From positions 62,001 through 126,000 of the forward strand of contig NZ_JAUSAR010000013.1 in NCBI RefSeq assembly GCF_030652515.1: 64,000 nucleotides of DNA, given 5' to 3'. This document shows positions 1-7,478 of the stretch, one piece after another. Origin of the DNA: Aquabacterium sp. Its GTDB lineage: Bacteria; Pseudomonadota; Gammaproteobacteria; Burkholderiales; Burkholderiaceae_C. The notes under the pieces were generated by a model. That model had not been told where the DNA came from. It did not search any database and saw only the letters and a list, made by a program, of their open reading frames with translations. How positions within the stretch are numbered: position 1 is the first letter of the stretch; each line of letters begins with the position of its first letter. Made by a program: the position numbers and the translations under genes.

Positions 1-392
1 GGCGGCAGGCCGGTGTGGGGGCGGCCCGCGCTGGCGGCGTGCAGGCGCTGCAGTTCGTCGAGCGTGCGGCGCACCAGTTGATGGGGCTTGATGAACTCGC
101 TGCGCCGGGCGTCGCCGAGGATGTCCTTGGCCCATTCGAAGCCGGGCTTGTCTTCAAAAGCCGGGCCCCACACGAACCACAGGTTGACGTAGCGGGCCAC
201 GCAGGGCCCTTCGGCCAGTTGGTGCTTTTGCGCGTGCTGCACGGCCAGGTCGATGAAGGCGCCGTAGCGATCACCCAGGCGCTCGAGCATGGCCGGCCAC
301 TGCAGCGCGAAGTAGGCGGCCACGCGGTGCACGAAGCGTTCGCGGGCCACCTGCGCCAGCAGGTCCATTTGTTGGGGGCTCAGTGACAGCAT
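1..392 (-). CDS. Partial hypothetical protein downstream of a DUF4123 adaptor (T6SS accessory)
   Basis: An ATG at 392 opens a frame that runs off the left edge of the window, giving about 130 residues that begin MLSLSPQQMDLLAQVA. It lies 7 bases after the stop of the DUF4123 gene on the same strand, so the two are very probably co-transcribed. The visible part is helical, with many Trp, Arg and Gln residues and a FVWGPAFEDKPGF stretch. I do not recognise a Pfam family. Proteins of this kind are often found next to DUF4123 chaperones in vgrG clusters, and a role in effector loading is inferred only from position. Its C-terminus is not visible. Confidence 0.6.
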   Translation of the reverse strand, partial: MLSLSPQQMDLLAQVARERFVHRVAAYFALQWPAMLERLGDRYGAFIDLAVQHAQKHQLAEGPCVARYVNLWFVWGPAFEDKPGFEWAKDILGDARRSEFIKPHQLVRRTLDELQRLHAASAGRPHTGLP

Positions 393-399
393 GGGGTGC

Positions 400-939
400 T
401 CATCCTGCCAGGGTTCGGGTGTCGGTCATCAACTGGCCGACGCTTTCGCGCCACCACGTCCAAGCCTTGGGCGTGGGTTGGGCGATGGCGGTGATGGGGC
501 CGAAGAACTGCAGCAACTGCGGGGCCGACAAGCTGGGCAACAGCACGCGCAGGATGCGACGGTCGTACCAGCGCAGGGTGAAGCGCTGGCCTTGGGGCGT
601 TTGCGCTTCGTTCAGATCGCGCAGGTGCTCGCGCAGTTGGCGCAGGCCCAGGGCGCTGACCACCAGCACACCCCAGTTTTCCATGGTGGCGCTGGCCTCG
701 TTCAGGAGCCAGTCGGTGAAGGGCGAGTTGGGTTTCAGCTCGACCAGGTAGGGCGCCTTGGAGGCTTCATCGGGTGGCAGGGCGCCGCGGTGCAGGCAGT
801 CCCAGCCCAGGATGTCGGCCTTGAGCAGCGCCTCGGTCAGGCCGGGCACCTGCGAGGCATCGATCACCGCGTAGACGTGGGCGTCGGACTGGGTCCACAA
901 GGTGGCTTTTTGCTGGGGCAAAGAAGACGGTGCGGACAA
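400..939 (-). CDS. DUF4123 domain protein, T6SS effector chaperone/adaptor (Tap/TEC type)
   Basis: The 179-residue product has the usual DUF4123 size and pattern: an N-terminal beta-rich part with VYAVIDAS and YLVELKP, a GVLVVSALGLRQLREHLRDLN segment, and RFTLRWYDRRILRVLLPSL. In the known family these proteins bind a cargo effector and deliver it to the VgrG spike. The start is taken as TTG at 939, because no in-frame ATG precedes it and a GGAG sits about 8 bases upstream. Unusually, the gene upstream on the same strand is not vgrG but a GGDEF-EAL gene about 150 bases away. The nearest vgrG in view is over 6 kb off, so this module is separated from its spike or serves one located elsewhere. 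Confidence 0.85.
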   Translation of the reverse strand: MSAPSSLPQQKATLWTQSDAHVYAVIDASQVPGLTEALLKADILGWDCLHRGALPPDEASKAPYLVELKPNSPFTDWLLNEASATMENWGVLVVSALGLRQLREHLRDLNEAQTPQGQRFTLRWYDRRILRVLLPSLSAPQLLQFFGPITAIAQPTPKAWTWWRESVGQLMTDTRTLAG

Positions 940-1091
940 GGGGACACTCCAAATGACAGTGCCCCCGAGGGTATCGAAAAAAACGGGTTTCTCGGACCCT
1001 GCCTGCAGGTACTTGTTCAGGGCGAACCCGTGTTAGGTGCTCCGGCTGTCGGCCCTGGCGTTTGGGGTGGTCAGGGAACGGGTATGCGAGG

Positions 1092-2927
1092 TCACAAAGA
1101 GGAAAGCAATTCGTTGATCGGTGCGGGCCGGTGCAGCAAGAAGCCTTGTGCAAAGTCAACACCGAGCTCGCGTAGTCGGGCGAGCACCGCGGGGTCGTCG
1201 ACAAACTCAGCCACCGTTTTCACGCCCATGACCTGGGCCACATCGACGAAACACCGAACCGTGGCATCGTCGAGCGGATCGGTCAGCAGGGTGCGGACGA
1301 ACTGCCCGTCGATCTTGAGGTAGTCGACCGGCAAGGCCTTGAGGTAGCCAAAGGACGAGGCGCCCGCGCCGAAGTCGTCGAGCGCAACCCGAACGCCCGC
1401 GGCCCTGACCAACTGCACAAAGGCCGTCGCGTCGGCCATGTTCGTGATGGCGGCGGTTTCCGTGATTTCCAGGCACAGCTTGCTGCGCAGTTCGGCCCCC
1501 ATGGCCATCAACGCGTCACCGGCCCACTGGTGGAAATTTCGGTCTCCGACCGAGTTTCCTGAGAGGTTCACGCTCAAGGTGCTGACCGAGTGGCCTGGCG
1601 GGCACGCCGCCAGCCAGGCCATCGCGCGGCTGAGTACCCAGTGGTCAATCCGCTGAGCCAGGTGGAAGCGCTCGGCCGCGGGCAAAAACAGGCCGGGCGG
1701 AACCAGCGTGCCATCGCGTTCGACCATGCGCACGAGAACCTCGGCGTGAGTGCCCCCGGCGCATCGGGTGAGTGGTGTGATGCGCTGCGCGAAGAGCACG
1801 AACCGATCTTCGTCAAGGGCCTGCTCGATGCGCGTGGCCCACAGCATTTCCCCATGTCTCGCGTGGATGGACTGGTCGCTGTCCATCCAGGTGCACACGC
1901 GATTACCGCCTTCTTCCGTCGCCGATCTGCAGGCCGAGTCGGCTGCCTGAAGCACCGGGGAAATGGCATCCCACCGTTGATCGACGGTCACGAGGCCGAT
2001 GCTGGCGCCGACGCGAAACCGGCGCTCGCCATGGGCGAAGCGAAACTCGTCCATCCGCTCGCAGATTTGCGTGGCCACCTTTTTGGCCTGCTCGGCCGGA
2101 CAGCGCTTGAGAATGATGGCGAAGTCGTCATTGCCCAATCTGGCGAGGCAGTCGCTGGTGCGAACAAACGCGGCCAGAATTCTGGCGACCTCCTGGAGGG
2201 CCAGGTCGCCGACGGTGTGGCCACCGGCATCGTTGACCCTGCTGAAGTCGTCAAGATCGACGAACAGCAAGGAATGCTCACTGCCATCGGCGTGCGCCAA
2301 TCGCAGCACCTCGCCGAGTTGCGCTTCGAACTCGGTGCGGTTGACCAAGCCTGTCAGTGCATCGTGCGTCGCTCGAAATCTCAGCTCGGCAGCCGCCTGC
2401 GCCGCTGCGGTGTCGGCCTTGCCCAGGCTTCGCGTCGCTCGCCGCCCTTCAAGGGCCGAGGCCACCGCCGTGGCGAGCTGGAGCATGATTTGCCGCTGGC
2501 CGGCGTCAAGCTGGCGAGGTTGGTGATCGATCACGCAGATCGTTCCGATGCGCTCGCCACAGTTCAGCCTGATCGGCGCGCCTGCATAGAAGCGCACATG
2601 AGGGGGGGCGGTGACCAGCGGGTTGCTGGCAAAGCGTGAATCCAGGTGGGCGTCCGGCACTTCAAACAGGCCGTCGTTCAGCACCGCGTGAGCACAGAAT
2701 GCGATGCCGCGCGGCGTTTGCCGCACGCCGGGCAGCCCGATGGCGGCTTTGAACCACTGTCGATCGGTGTCGAGCAGGCTGACCAGCGCGATGGGCGCCC
2801 TGCAGGCCAGCGCGGCCACCTCCGCCAAGGCGTCGAACTCGGCCTCCGGTTCCGTGTCGAGCACGTCCAGCGCGAGCAAGGCCTGGATTGATGCCGTTTC
2901 GGACAGGTGCTTGGCCGTGTTTTGCAT
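1092..2927 (-). CDS. GAF-GGDEF-EAL protein, probable c-di-GMP phosphodiesterase
   Basis: The 611-residue protein has an N-terminal GAF domain (about 20-165), a GGDEF domain (about 180-345) and an EAL domain (about 365-605). The cyclase signature is degenerate, GNDDF at 265-269, so cyclase activity is unlikely. The EAL signature reads EVL (396-398), but the metal-binding and catalytic positions I can identify are kept: N454, the LEITE motif, DD517-518, K538, E574 and QGF at 594-596. Phosphodiesterase activity is therefore plausible. No transmembrane segment is seen, so it should be cytosolic. The frame is open to 3083, but the ATG at 2927 gives the natural GAF start; the longer version would overlap the divergent HTH-receiver gene. 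The divergent arrangement suggests joint regulation. Confidence 0.88.
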   Translation of the reverse strand: MQNTAKHLSETASIQALLALDVLDTEPEAEFDALAEVAALACRAPIALVSLLDTDRQWFKAAIGLPGVRQTPRGIAFCAHAVLNDGLFEVPDAHLDSRFASNPLVTAPPHVRFYAGAPIRLNCGERIGTICVIDHQPRQLDAGQRQIMLQLATAVASALEGRRATRSLGKADTAAAQAAAELRFRATHDALTGLVNRTEFEAQLGEVLRLAHADGSEHSLLFVDLDDFSRVNDAGGHTVGDLALQEVARILAAFVRTSDCLARLGNDDFAIILKRCPAEQAKKVATQICERMDEFRFAHGERRFRVGASIGLVTVDQRWDAISPVLQAADSACRSATEEGGNRVCTWMDSDQSIHARHGEMLWATRIEQALDEDRFVLFAQRITPLTRCAGGTHAEVLVRMVERDGTLVPPGLFLPAAERFHLAQRIDHWVLSRAMAWLAACPPGHSVSTLSVNLSGNSVGDRNFHQWAGDALMAMGAELRSKLCLEITETAAITNMADATAFVQLVRAAGVRVALDDFGAGASSFGYLKALPVDYLKIDGQFVRTLLTDPLDDATVRCFVDVAQVMGVKTVAEFVDDPAVLARLRELGVDFAQGFLLHRPAPINELLSSL

Positions 2928-3081
2928 GGAGACGCTCTCTGATTTTTGGGTTGTGCAGCTATATCGGAACGCCGTGATGCGAACTTTAATTCGACCAAAA
3001 CATCCAAAGTAATTATTTCGTCCATCTGGCGCTGGTATGCGCCAAAATGCACCGGCCGCATGACAAGCTACGCACACGCCC
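2928..3081. promoter_or_regulatory. Divergent intergenic region between GGDEF-EAL and HTH-receiver genes
   Basis: These 154 bases separate two divergently read genes and are visibly more AT-rich than the surroundings, for example around 2975-3020. They must hold both promoters. I cannot assign definite -10 and -35 boxes or an operator. The HTH-receiver product is an obvious candidate to bind here. Confidence 0.4.
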
Positions 3082-3684
3082 ATGACCCCGCCCGTGACGC
3101 CAAACGACCACCGCTCCTACACCACCGTTGATGTTGCCAAGCGGCTCGGGGTGTCGCTCCAGACTGTTCAGCGGTGGGTGGACGCTGGGCATCTCAAGGC
3201 CTGGAAGACGCTGGGCGGCCACAGGCGCATTGACGCTGAGAGCGCCGAGCAACTGTTCAAGGCTCAGGCGCACAGAATCGGCACGTCGTCCGATTTGAAG
3301 CCGCCGGTGTTGGTCTCTGTCGTCGTGGTTGACGACGATGCCGCTGATCGGACGCTGATGGTCGAGCTCGTGGGCCTGGCCTTGCCCGAAGCTCGCGTCG
3401 AAGTGGCTGAAAACGGCTTCCAGGCCCTGGCCCTCATCGGGAAAGTCAGCCCCGACATCGTCGTCACCGACATCCACATGCCTCACATGGACGGCTTCGA
3501 GATGGTCCGCCAGATGATGGTCAACGAATTCATGCGGCCTAAGGCGCTCATCGCGGTGTCAGCGAATTCGGCGCATGAACTTGCCTCGCTGGGGCAACTG
3601 CCGCCGGGTGTGCAACTGTTCGCCAAGCCGATCGACCCTGCCCGCTTTGTGGCGGCGTTGCGCCTTGGGTTGGGGCCAGCGTAG
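3082..3684 (+). CDS. MerR/excisionase-type HTH fused to a response-regulator receiver domain
   Basis: The 200-residue protein reverses the usual response-regulator order, with DNA binding first and receiver second. Residues 12-60 form a MerR/excisionase-like winged helix (YTTVDVAKRLGVSLQTVQRW, then GGHRRI). Residues about 77-197 are a receiver with the acidic cluster DDD84-86, phospho-acceptor D130 in VVTDIHMPHMDG, and K182 in FAKPID. A partner histidine kinase is not adjacent. It is transcribed away from the GAF-GGDEF-EAL gene, and the pair may form a c-di-GMP switch, which is inference. The ATG at 3082 is used; a start a few codons downstream cannot be excluded because no strong ribosome-binding site is seen. 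Confidence 0.85.
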   Translation: MTPPVTPNDHRSYTTVDVAKRLGVSLQTVQRWVDAGHLKAWKTLGGHRRIDAESAEQLFKAQAHRIGTSSDLKPPVLVSVVVVDDDAADRTLMVELVGLALPEARVEVAENGFQALALIGKVSPDIVVTDIHMPHMDGFEMVRQMMVNEFMRPKALIAVSANSAHELASLGQLPPGVQLFAKPIDPARFVAALRLGLGPA

Positions 3685-3819
3685 TCAAGGCGCCTGCCTG
3701 GTGATTCATTCCACCAGGAACTGGCCGGTTCATGCTGATTCCTGAGGCTGAGGATCGATTGCGTCAGTGGCCATTCTTGATGCGCGGTGGGCCGTGAAGA
3801 TCTTGGCGGGACTTGTTCA

Positions 3820-4014
3820 GTCAGCCACATGGCGATGCCTTGCATCACCAGGCGGATCAGGATCGCGCCGCTGCGGGCGAAGTCTTTGCCCGCCAGTCAG
3901 ATCTGCACGCGCAGTTGCGGTGAGTTCGGGGCATCCCAGGCGCGGCGCACAGCCAGCTCCAGCAGGGCCGTGAGTTCGCCCAGGCTGTGCCCAATGGAGT
4001 AGGCCAGGAAGCCC
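3820..4014 (-). pseudogene. Degenerate internal fragment of the T6SS cargo effector gene (second copy of 7033-7227)
   Basis: This 195-bp stretch aligns without gaps to 7033-7227, at a constant offset of 3213, with about 11 mismatches by eye (roughly 94% identity). That part of the intact effector encodes residues about 81-146, from LGFLAYSIGHSLGE to IAMWLTQ. Here the same frame carries a TGA in place of the Arg codon of the QIRLAGKD segment (near 3899). The homology breaks off abruptly on both sides, so no toxin domain is left. It lies directly downstream of the Imm70-like gene and looks like the remains of an earlier effector-immunity unit built on the same N-terminal scaffold. The 135 bases between it and the preceding gene show nothing I can name. 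Confidence 0.85.
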
Positions 4015-4017
4015 CAG

Positions 4018-4434
4018 TCAACAGGGCACGACCTTCAGGGTTTGCTGGGTGATCTGCTGCGCGTCCAGCGCGTCCAGGATGGTATCGATGAGGTCGCGGC
4101 CGGTGGACGTGACGAAGTAGTTGGACAGGTCGGAAATGTCCTTGGCGATGTTCGTTCCCCAGGGCGGCGCCTTGCTGCGGTCTCCGTAGTCCCAGATCAC
4201 CTTGGCAGGCGGCAGCCGCCGCAACTCTTCCTTGACGATGTTCATCTCGCGCAGGCAGGCCTGGTTCTTGTCCGCGGTCAGCGTGCCTTGGTACAGGTCG
4301 TTCATCAAGGTGGGGAACCTCGATCCCCAGCCCTTGGGCTCCAGGTTTCCGGAGATGGTGGAAAAGAAGGCGTGGAAGAAACTGGATGCGCCAATTTCGC
4401 TGGTGATGTTCGCGACTTGCAGGCCAATGGCCAT
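4018..4434 (-). CDS. Imm70-like immunity protein
   Basis: The product is 138 residues if read from the ATG at 4434 (MAIGLQVANITSEIG); the frame is open 15 codons further, to 4479. Features I associate with the Imm70 family of polymorphic-toxin immunity proteins are SFFHAFFSTIS, WGSRFPTLMNDLYQG, KVIWDYGDRSKAPPWG and LSNYFVTSTGRDL. It should be a cytosolic protein that neutralises a specific toxin domain. Its cognate toxin is not present; the only effector sequence beside it is the 195-bp fragment that starts 4 bases beyond its stop. It is therefore likely an orphan immunity gene. The family name is from memory and needs a profile search; the immunity role is fairly secure from context. Confidence 0.65.
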   Translation of the reverse strand: MAIGLQVANITSEIGASSFFHAFFSTISGNLEPKGWGSRFPTLMNDLYQGTLTADKNQACLREMNIVKEELRRLPPAKVIWDYGDRSKAPPWGTNIAKDISDLSNYFVTSTGRDLIDTILDALDAQQITQQTLKVVPC

Positions 4435-4438
4435 TTGG

Positions 4439-4554
4439 CTAAATCTTGATGATGACGGTGAACGCGTCGCCCAGTTCATTCTGCAACTGCGAGCAGTAGC
4501 TGGGGATGCATCTCATAAGGGATGGCTGCCCAAATGGCTTCGATGGCGCTTCAT
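4439..4554 (-). pseudogene. Possible decayed small gene between two immunity genes
   Basis: Between the unknown immunity-island gene and the Imm70-like gene, two frames give protein-like pieces: AIEAIWAAIPYEMHPQL, then, in a different frame, QLQNELGDAFTVIIKI followed by TAG at 4439-4441. An ATG at 4554 overlaps the upstream stop (ATGA) but is one base out of frame with the first piece. Two single-base shifts would give a small coupled gene of about 37 codons. It may be a remnant of an immunity gene or chance; confidence is low. Confidence 0.3.
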
Positions 4555-5015
4555 TCGGGTTCAATCAGTTTGGACAGGTCCAGCTTGCGTGGCGACAGTT
4601 GAGAGAAGTACGCCTTGCTGATCAAGCCGGGCGTCTTTTTCAAGATAAATGCCCGGCAAACAGACACGGGTGCAAACTCCGTCTTACTGGCGCCATGGTC
4701 GATGACGACGGGCTGGTTGAAGTTGATGTTTTTGGGATCATCCAAGGGAAGAAACCAACGTCCCTGGTGGTTTTGAGCCATCACCTCGCCAAGATAACGG
4801 CCACAAGTCACCGCCAGGCTTTTGACATCCGGGTTTGATTTCGAGTTCAAAACTTTCAGGATGAACTTTTCGAGGGTGTCGAGGCTGCTGTCCGACATGT
4901 CCAGGCTCAGCTGATAGCCCTCTGCCTCCTTCTGCAGGCCTTCGATGCGGTCATCCATCTCCATCAGGAATTGTTGGAAGGCATCTTCTGCCTTTTCCTG
5001 GTCAAGCTGGTTCAT
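4551..5015 (-). CDS. Hypothetical protein in T6SS immunity row
   Basis: This 154-residue soluble protein starts MNQLDQEKAEDAF and ends in DLSKLIEPE. The first 60 residues look like amphipathic helices with many acidic residues; the later part is mixed (GRWFLPLDDP, PVVIDHG). I do not recognise a family. It starts 11 bases after the corrected stop of the PoNi-like gene and is followed at once by the Imm70-like region, so it is probably in the same transcript and may be an immunity protein. That role rests only on position, and codon use is like its neighbours. Confidence 0.6.
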   Translation of the reverse strand: MNQLDQEKAEDAFQQFLMEMDDRIEGLQKEAEGYQLSLDMSDSSLDTLEKFILKVLNSKSNPDVKSLAVTCGRYLGEVMAQNHQGRWFLPLDDPKNINFNQPVVIDHGASKTEFAPVSVCRAFILKKTPGLISKAYFSQLSPRKLDLSKLIEPE

Positions 5016-5026
5016 GGCAGACGTAT

Positions 5027-5433
5027 TTATGCTCGCGCAAATTCCACCAAATCTTCGGGGTAGAAGGGCATGTCACAGATGGGGCTGTCGTTGATGCCGA
5101 ACAAGGTGGCCACGCCTGCCGCTTCCAGAGCCCAGTATCCGAAGATCCCTCCGCCATCCGGGCCTTTGTGGTTGTCGTGCCAATAAAGCTCGCTCCTGCT
5201 GCTGTACCCAAGCGCTCAAGAATTGACGAAAGGTGGCTGGCTTTATCCTGTTGCGTGGCGGCTTGAGTGGCTGCATACAGCGGTTGAACGAGGTTGGCGT
5301 GTTTTAACTGAATGGTTGCTTGCTCCGCAGTAGGGGGCAGTTTTTTGATCATGGCGTCCAGCAAGGCATCCTGGCCCGTGCTGTTGATCAGCCGCACCAA
5401 TCGTTCAGGGTTCAGCGAAGCATGTTCAGCCAA
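5027..5433 (-). pseudogene. PoNi-like (DUF1911-type) immunity gene with a frameshift
   Basis: From the ATG at 5433 the frame reads MAEHASLNPERLVRLIN and looks genuine to about 5210. After that the open frame becomes low-complexity nonsense. The next frame gives a convincing C-terminus: ELYWHDNHKGPDGGGIF, GYWALEAAGVATLFGI, then FYPEDLVEFARA and TAA at 5027-5029. That pattern (W, H, GYW.LEAA, YPEDLV) matches the C-terminal half of PoNi immunity proteins, which neutralise PoNe DNase toxins. A single-base indel near 5205-5212 reconciles the two parts. The corrected product of about 134 residues is still shorter than typical PoNi (about 250 or more), so the N-terminal domain may also be missing. 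The corrected stop falls 11 bases before the next ATG, which supports that reading. Confidence 0.7.
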
Positions 5434-5897
5434 GCCTGGAAATCAGGGGCAATCAACCTCATGTAGCGACGCGAGCAAGTCGCAGGGTCCGGCTCTTCAT
5501 CCCAAGACCAATCGTAAACATGTCCAGCATCACGTCCGGTGGTCGACAGCACAATGCGATTGTCCGCCGGGTCACGAGCAATCGGCAGGATCTGCCGTGG
5601 GATCTGCCCTGCCAACGTGAACCCTTCGACCTCATGCCACAGGCTGTTTTCTCCTTCGCCAGCCAGCGGGAAGAACCAGGCCACCATGGATTCGACCTTC
5701 CCGTCCTGGGTGGTGAATCGTTTGGGGCTGGGTGCGCCGCCATTGTGTCGGGTCAAGAAATCCCTGTACGCAGCGGGCAGGGTCAGCCCCGAGCGCTGTT
5801 CGAACTCTGCCAGCTCAGTGTCGTTGGGCGCAGCAGCGCTGCCTGTGAATGCAATGTTCATGGAAGTGTCTGAGTGTCCGGTCATGGGCCTCTCCAT
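5412..5897 (-). CDS. SMI1/KNR4 (SUKH) family immunity protein
   Basis: The 161-residue protein has typical SUKH-1 features: ELAEFEQRSGLTLPAAYRDFL, HNGGAP, a long middle with LPIARDPADNRIVLS, and VYDWSWDEEPD near the C-terminus. In the known superfamily such proteins protect against contact-dependent or polymorphic toxins. Its ATG directly follows the stop of the pentapeptide gene, and its 3' end overlaps the start of the PoNi-like gene by 22 bases, so it lies within one operon. A later start at 5885, preceded by GGAGAGG, or at 5861 (MNIAFTG) is also possible. The cognate toxin is unknown. Confidence 0.85.
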   Translation of the reverse strand: MERPMTGHSDTSMNIAFTGSAAAPNDTELAEFEQRSGLTLPAAYRDFLTRHNGGAPSPKRFTTQDGKVESMVAWFFPLAGEGENSLWHEVEGFTLAGQIPRQILPIARDPADNRIVLSTTGRDAGHVYDWSWDEEPDPATCSRRYMRLIAPDFQAWLNMLR

Positions 5898-6410
5898 TCA
5901 GGCCGCTGTGTTCTGCCGTTTTCCGATGGGGTCGAACGACACGGTTTGCCGACCGTTCAGAATTTCCCCTGGCATAAGCTGCACCTGCGTGAAAGTGCAG
6001 TCCTCGAACAAGGTGTTGATCAGGCAGGTTGTGGAAAGATCCAGCCCTTCCAGGGTGCAACGCTTGAACACCGAGCCGGACCAATCGGCCCGAAACAGGC
6101 TTGTGCGATTGAGCTGGCATGCTTCGATGACGCAGTCCAGCATCTCGCTTTTATTCATCGCTGTGTCCGAGAAGGTGCAGTCCAGGATCTCGTTGCCGAT
6201 CCAGGTTGAACCTTGCAAACTGCTGCCCAGGCCGAACGATAGTCCGGACAAGCGGCTCATGGCAATGGTAACGCCGTCCAGATTCTGGACGGGGATGTCC
6301 GACACCTCGATGTCGCGGAGGTCATTCTCGGGGCTGTCCTGAGGACCTGTTTTTTGCCGGGCCACCAAGGCCTCGAACTCTGGCTTATTCAGTTTTCTCA
6401 TCTTTGGCAC
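5898..6410 (-). CDS. Pentapeptide-repeat-like protein, candidate immunity protein of the adjacent effector
   Basis: The 170-residue protein carries irregular five-residue periodicity through the middle and C-terminus (LSGLSFGLGSSLQGSTW, ILDCTFSDTAM, LFRADWSGSVFKRCTLEGLDL, LFEDCTFTQV). This is typical of a quadrilateral pentapeptide beta-helix. Its frame opens next to the effector stop on the same strand, the position normally held by the cognate immunity gene, so it is the best candidate to neutralise that toxin. This is inference; pentapeptide proteins can also mimic DNA. The frame starts at 6410 (MPKMRKLN); a start at 6401 is equally reasonable. No membrane segment or signal peptide is seen. 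Confidence 0.75.
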   Translation of the reverse strand: MPKMRKLNKPEFEALVARQKTGPQDSPENDLRDIEVSDIPVQNLDGVTIAMSRLSGLSFGLGSSLQGSTWIGNEILDCTFSDTAMNKSEMLDCVIEACQLNRTSLFRADWSGSVFKRCTLEGLDLSTTCLINTLFEDCTFTQVQLMPGEILNGRQTVSFDPIGKRQNTAA

Positions 6411-7469
6411 CTAGAAAAAGATGACGTTCTTGGCGAGTCCCACAATGTCCAGTGCATGCTGCAGTTCCGTGACGTGTTCGGCCGACATCTTTGCGGTGTC
6501 GACGATGACGTTCTCGCCCGCAGCGACCTCGGCGCTAATCTTCTGGACGGCGGCCGGGGTGTTGTAGCCCTTGGGCGCGTACTGGGAGTTGAAGCCTTTG
6601 ACGTCCCACTTTTGCCCTGCGGCATCAATGAACTCTGAGGACCCTGTGGGATCCCGGGTAATGGGGCGGGGTAGTTTGCCCTGTTCTTCAAGCTGCAAGC
6701 CGACCTCAGCCTCACGCATGGTCTTGGGCGTGACCTTGCCACCTTGGGCGGGGTCCGTCGCCAGTTCATTCAGGCGGTCAAGCCTGGTCTTCTTAGGGGG
6801 AGGAGGCGGTGGCGGTGGCGCCTCCTCCTTTGGTCGATTCGCCAATTTGCTCGGCGACTGCGCCTCCGACACCACCTCCTTGGCCGCCGAGCCCTGCCCC
6901 CGGTGCGGCTTGAGCCTCGGGTCCCGCATCAAGGCCGCCGCGTTTTCTTCCACCCAGGCCGCAAATCGCGGCCCCAGTTTGCTTTTGCGTAACTCGGCCA
7001 CCAACTCGCCGATCTTGTTGACGCCTTTCTGGGTCAGCCACATGGCGATGCCTTGCAGCACCAGGCGGATCAGGATCGCGCCGCTGCGGGCGAAGTCTTT
7101 GCCCGCCAGTCGGATCTGCGTGCGAGGCTGTGGCGAGTTCGGGGCATCCCAGGCGCGGCGCACGGCCAGCTCCAGCAGGGCCGTGAGTTCGCCCAGGCTG
7201 TGCCCAATGGAATAGGCCAGGAAGCCCAGCCCCAACCAGCCCAACACCGCCAGCCCCAGGTCGAAACCCACGGCGGCACCACCCACCGCACCCGGAATGG
7301 CACCCGCACCACCAAAGAAGGCCCCGACCACCGCGCCGATCGCACCGCCCAGCGCCGTGCTGGCCGCCAGTGCGATCAAGGCCTGGATCAAGCCCGGGAT
7401 CAGGGCGTCGAGGAACTGGTTGAGCTGGTAGCCGGTTTCCTTGTAAACCTCGGCAGGCATCTCCATCAC
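6411..7469 (-). CDS. T6SS cargo effector: glycine-rich membrane N-terminus plus nuclease-like C-terminal toxin
   Basis: The 352-residue product reads from GTG at 7469, immediately followed by an ATG, with AGGAG just upstream. Residues about 20-85 form glycine-zipper hydrophobic segments (ALGGAIGAVVGAFFGGAGAIPGA). Residues 90-180 are amphipathic, 218-225 are a run of prolines, and about 250-352 are the toxin. In the toxin, E255 and the pattern EFIDAAGQKWDVK (D282, D289, K291) resemble a PD-(D/E)XK nuclease core, as in several CdiA-CT RNase and DNase modules. Position directly after vgrG indicates a cargo effector. No PAAR domain or catalytic lipase/amidase motif is present. The frame upstream is continuous back to 7550 apart from one TAG, so the true N-terminus may be truncated. 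Part of the gene is repeated at 3820-4014. Confidence 0.75.
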   Translation of the reverse strand: MMEMPAEVYKETGYQLNQFLDALIPGLIQALIALAASTALGGAIGAVVGAFFGGAGAIPGAVGGAAVGFDLGLAVLGWLGLGFLAYSIGHSLGELTALLELAVRRAWDAPNSPQPRTQIRLAGKDFARSGAILIRLVLQGIAMWLTQKGVNKIGELVAELRKSKLGPRFAAWVEENAAALMRDPRLKPHRGQGSAAKEVVSEAQSPSKLANRPKEEAPPPPPPPPKKTRLDRLNELATDPAQGGKVTPKTMREAEVGLQLEEQGKLPRPITRDPTGSSEFIDAAGQKWDVKGFNSQYAPKGYNTPAAVQKISAEVAAGENVIVDTAKMSAEHVTELQHALDIVGLAKNVIFF

Positions 7470-7478
7470 CCCGATCTC

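Noticed and set aside
6786-6827. Gly/Pro-rich simple repeat resembling a microsatellite
   Set aside because: On the coding strand it is the proline linker of the effector, so it is explained by the protein.
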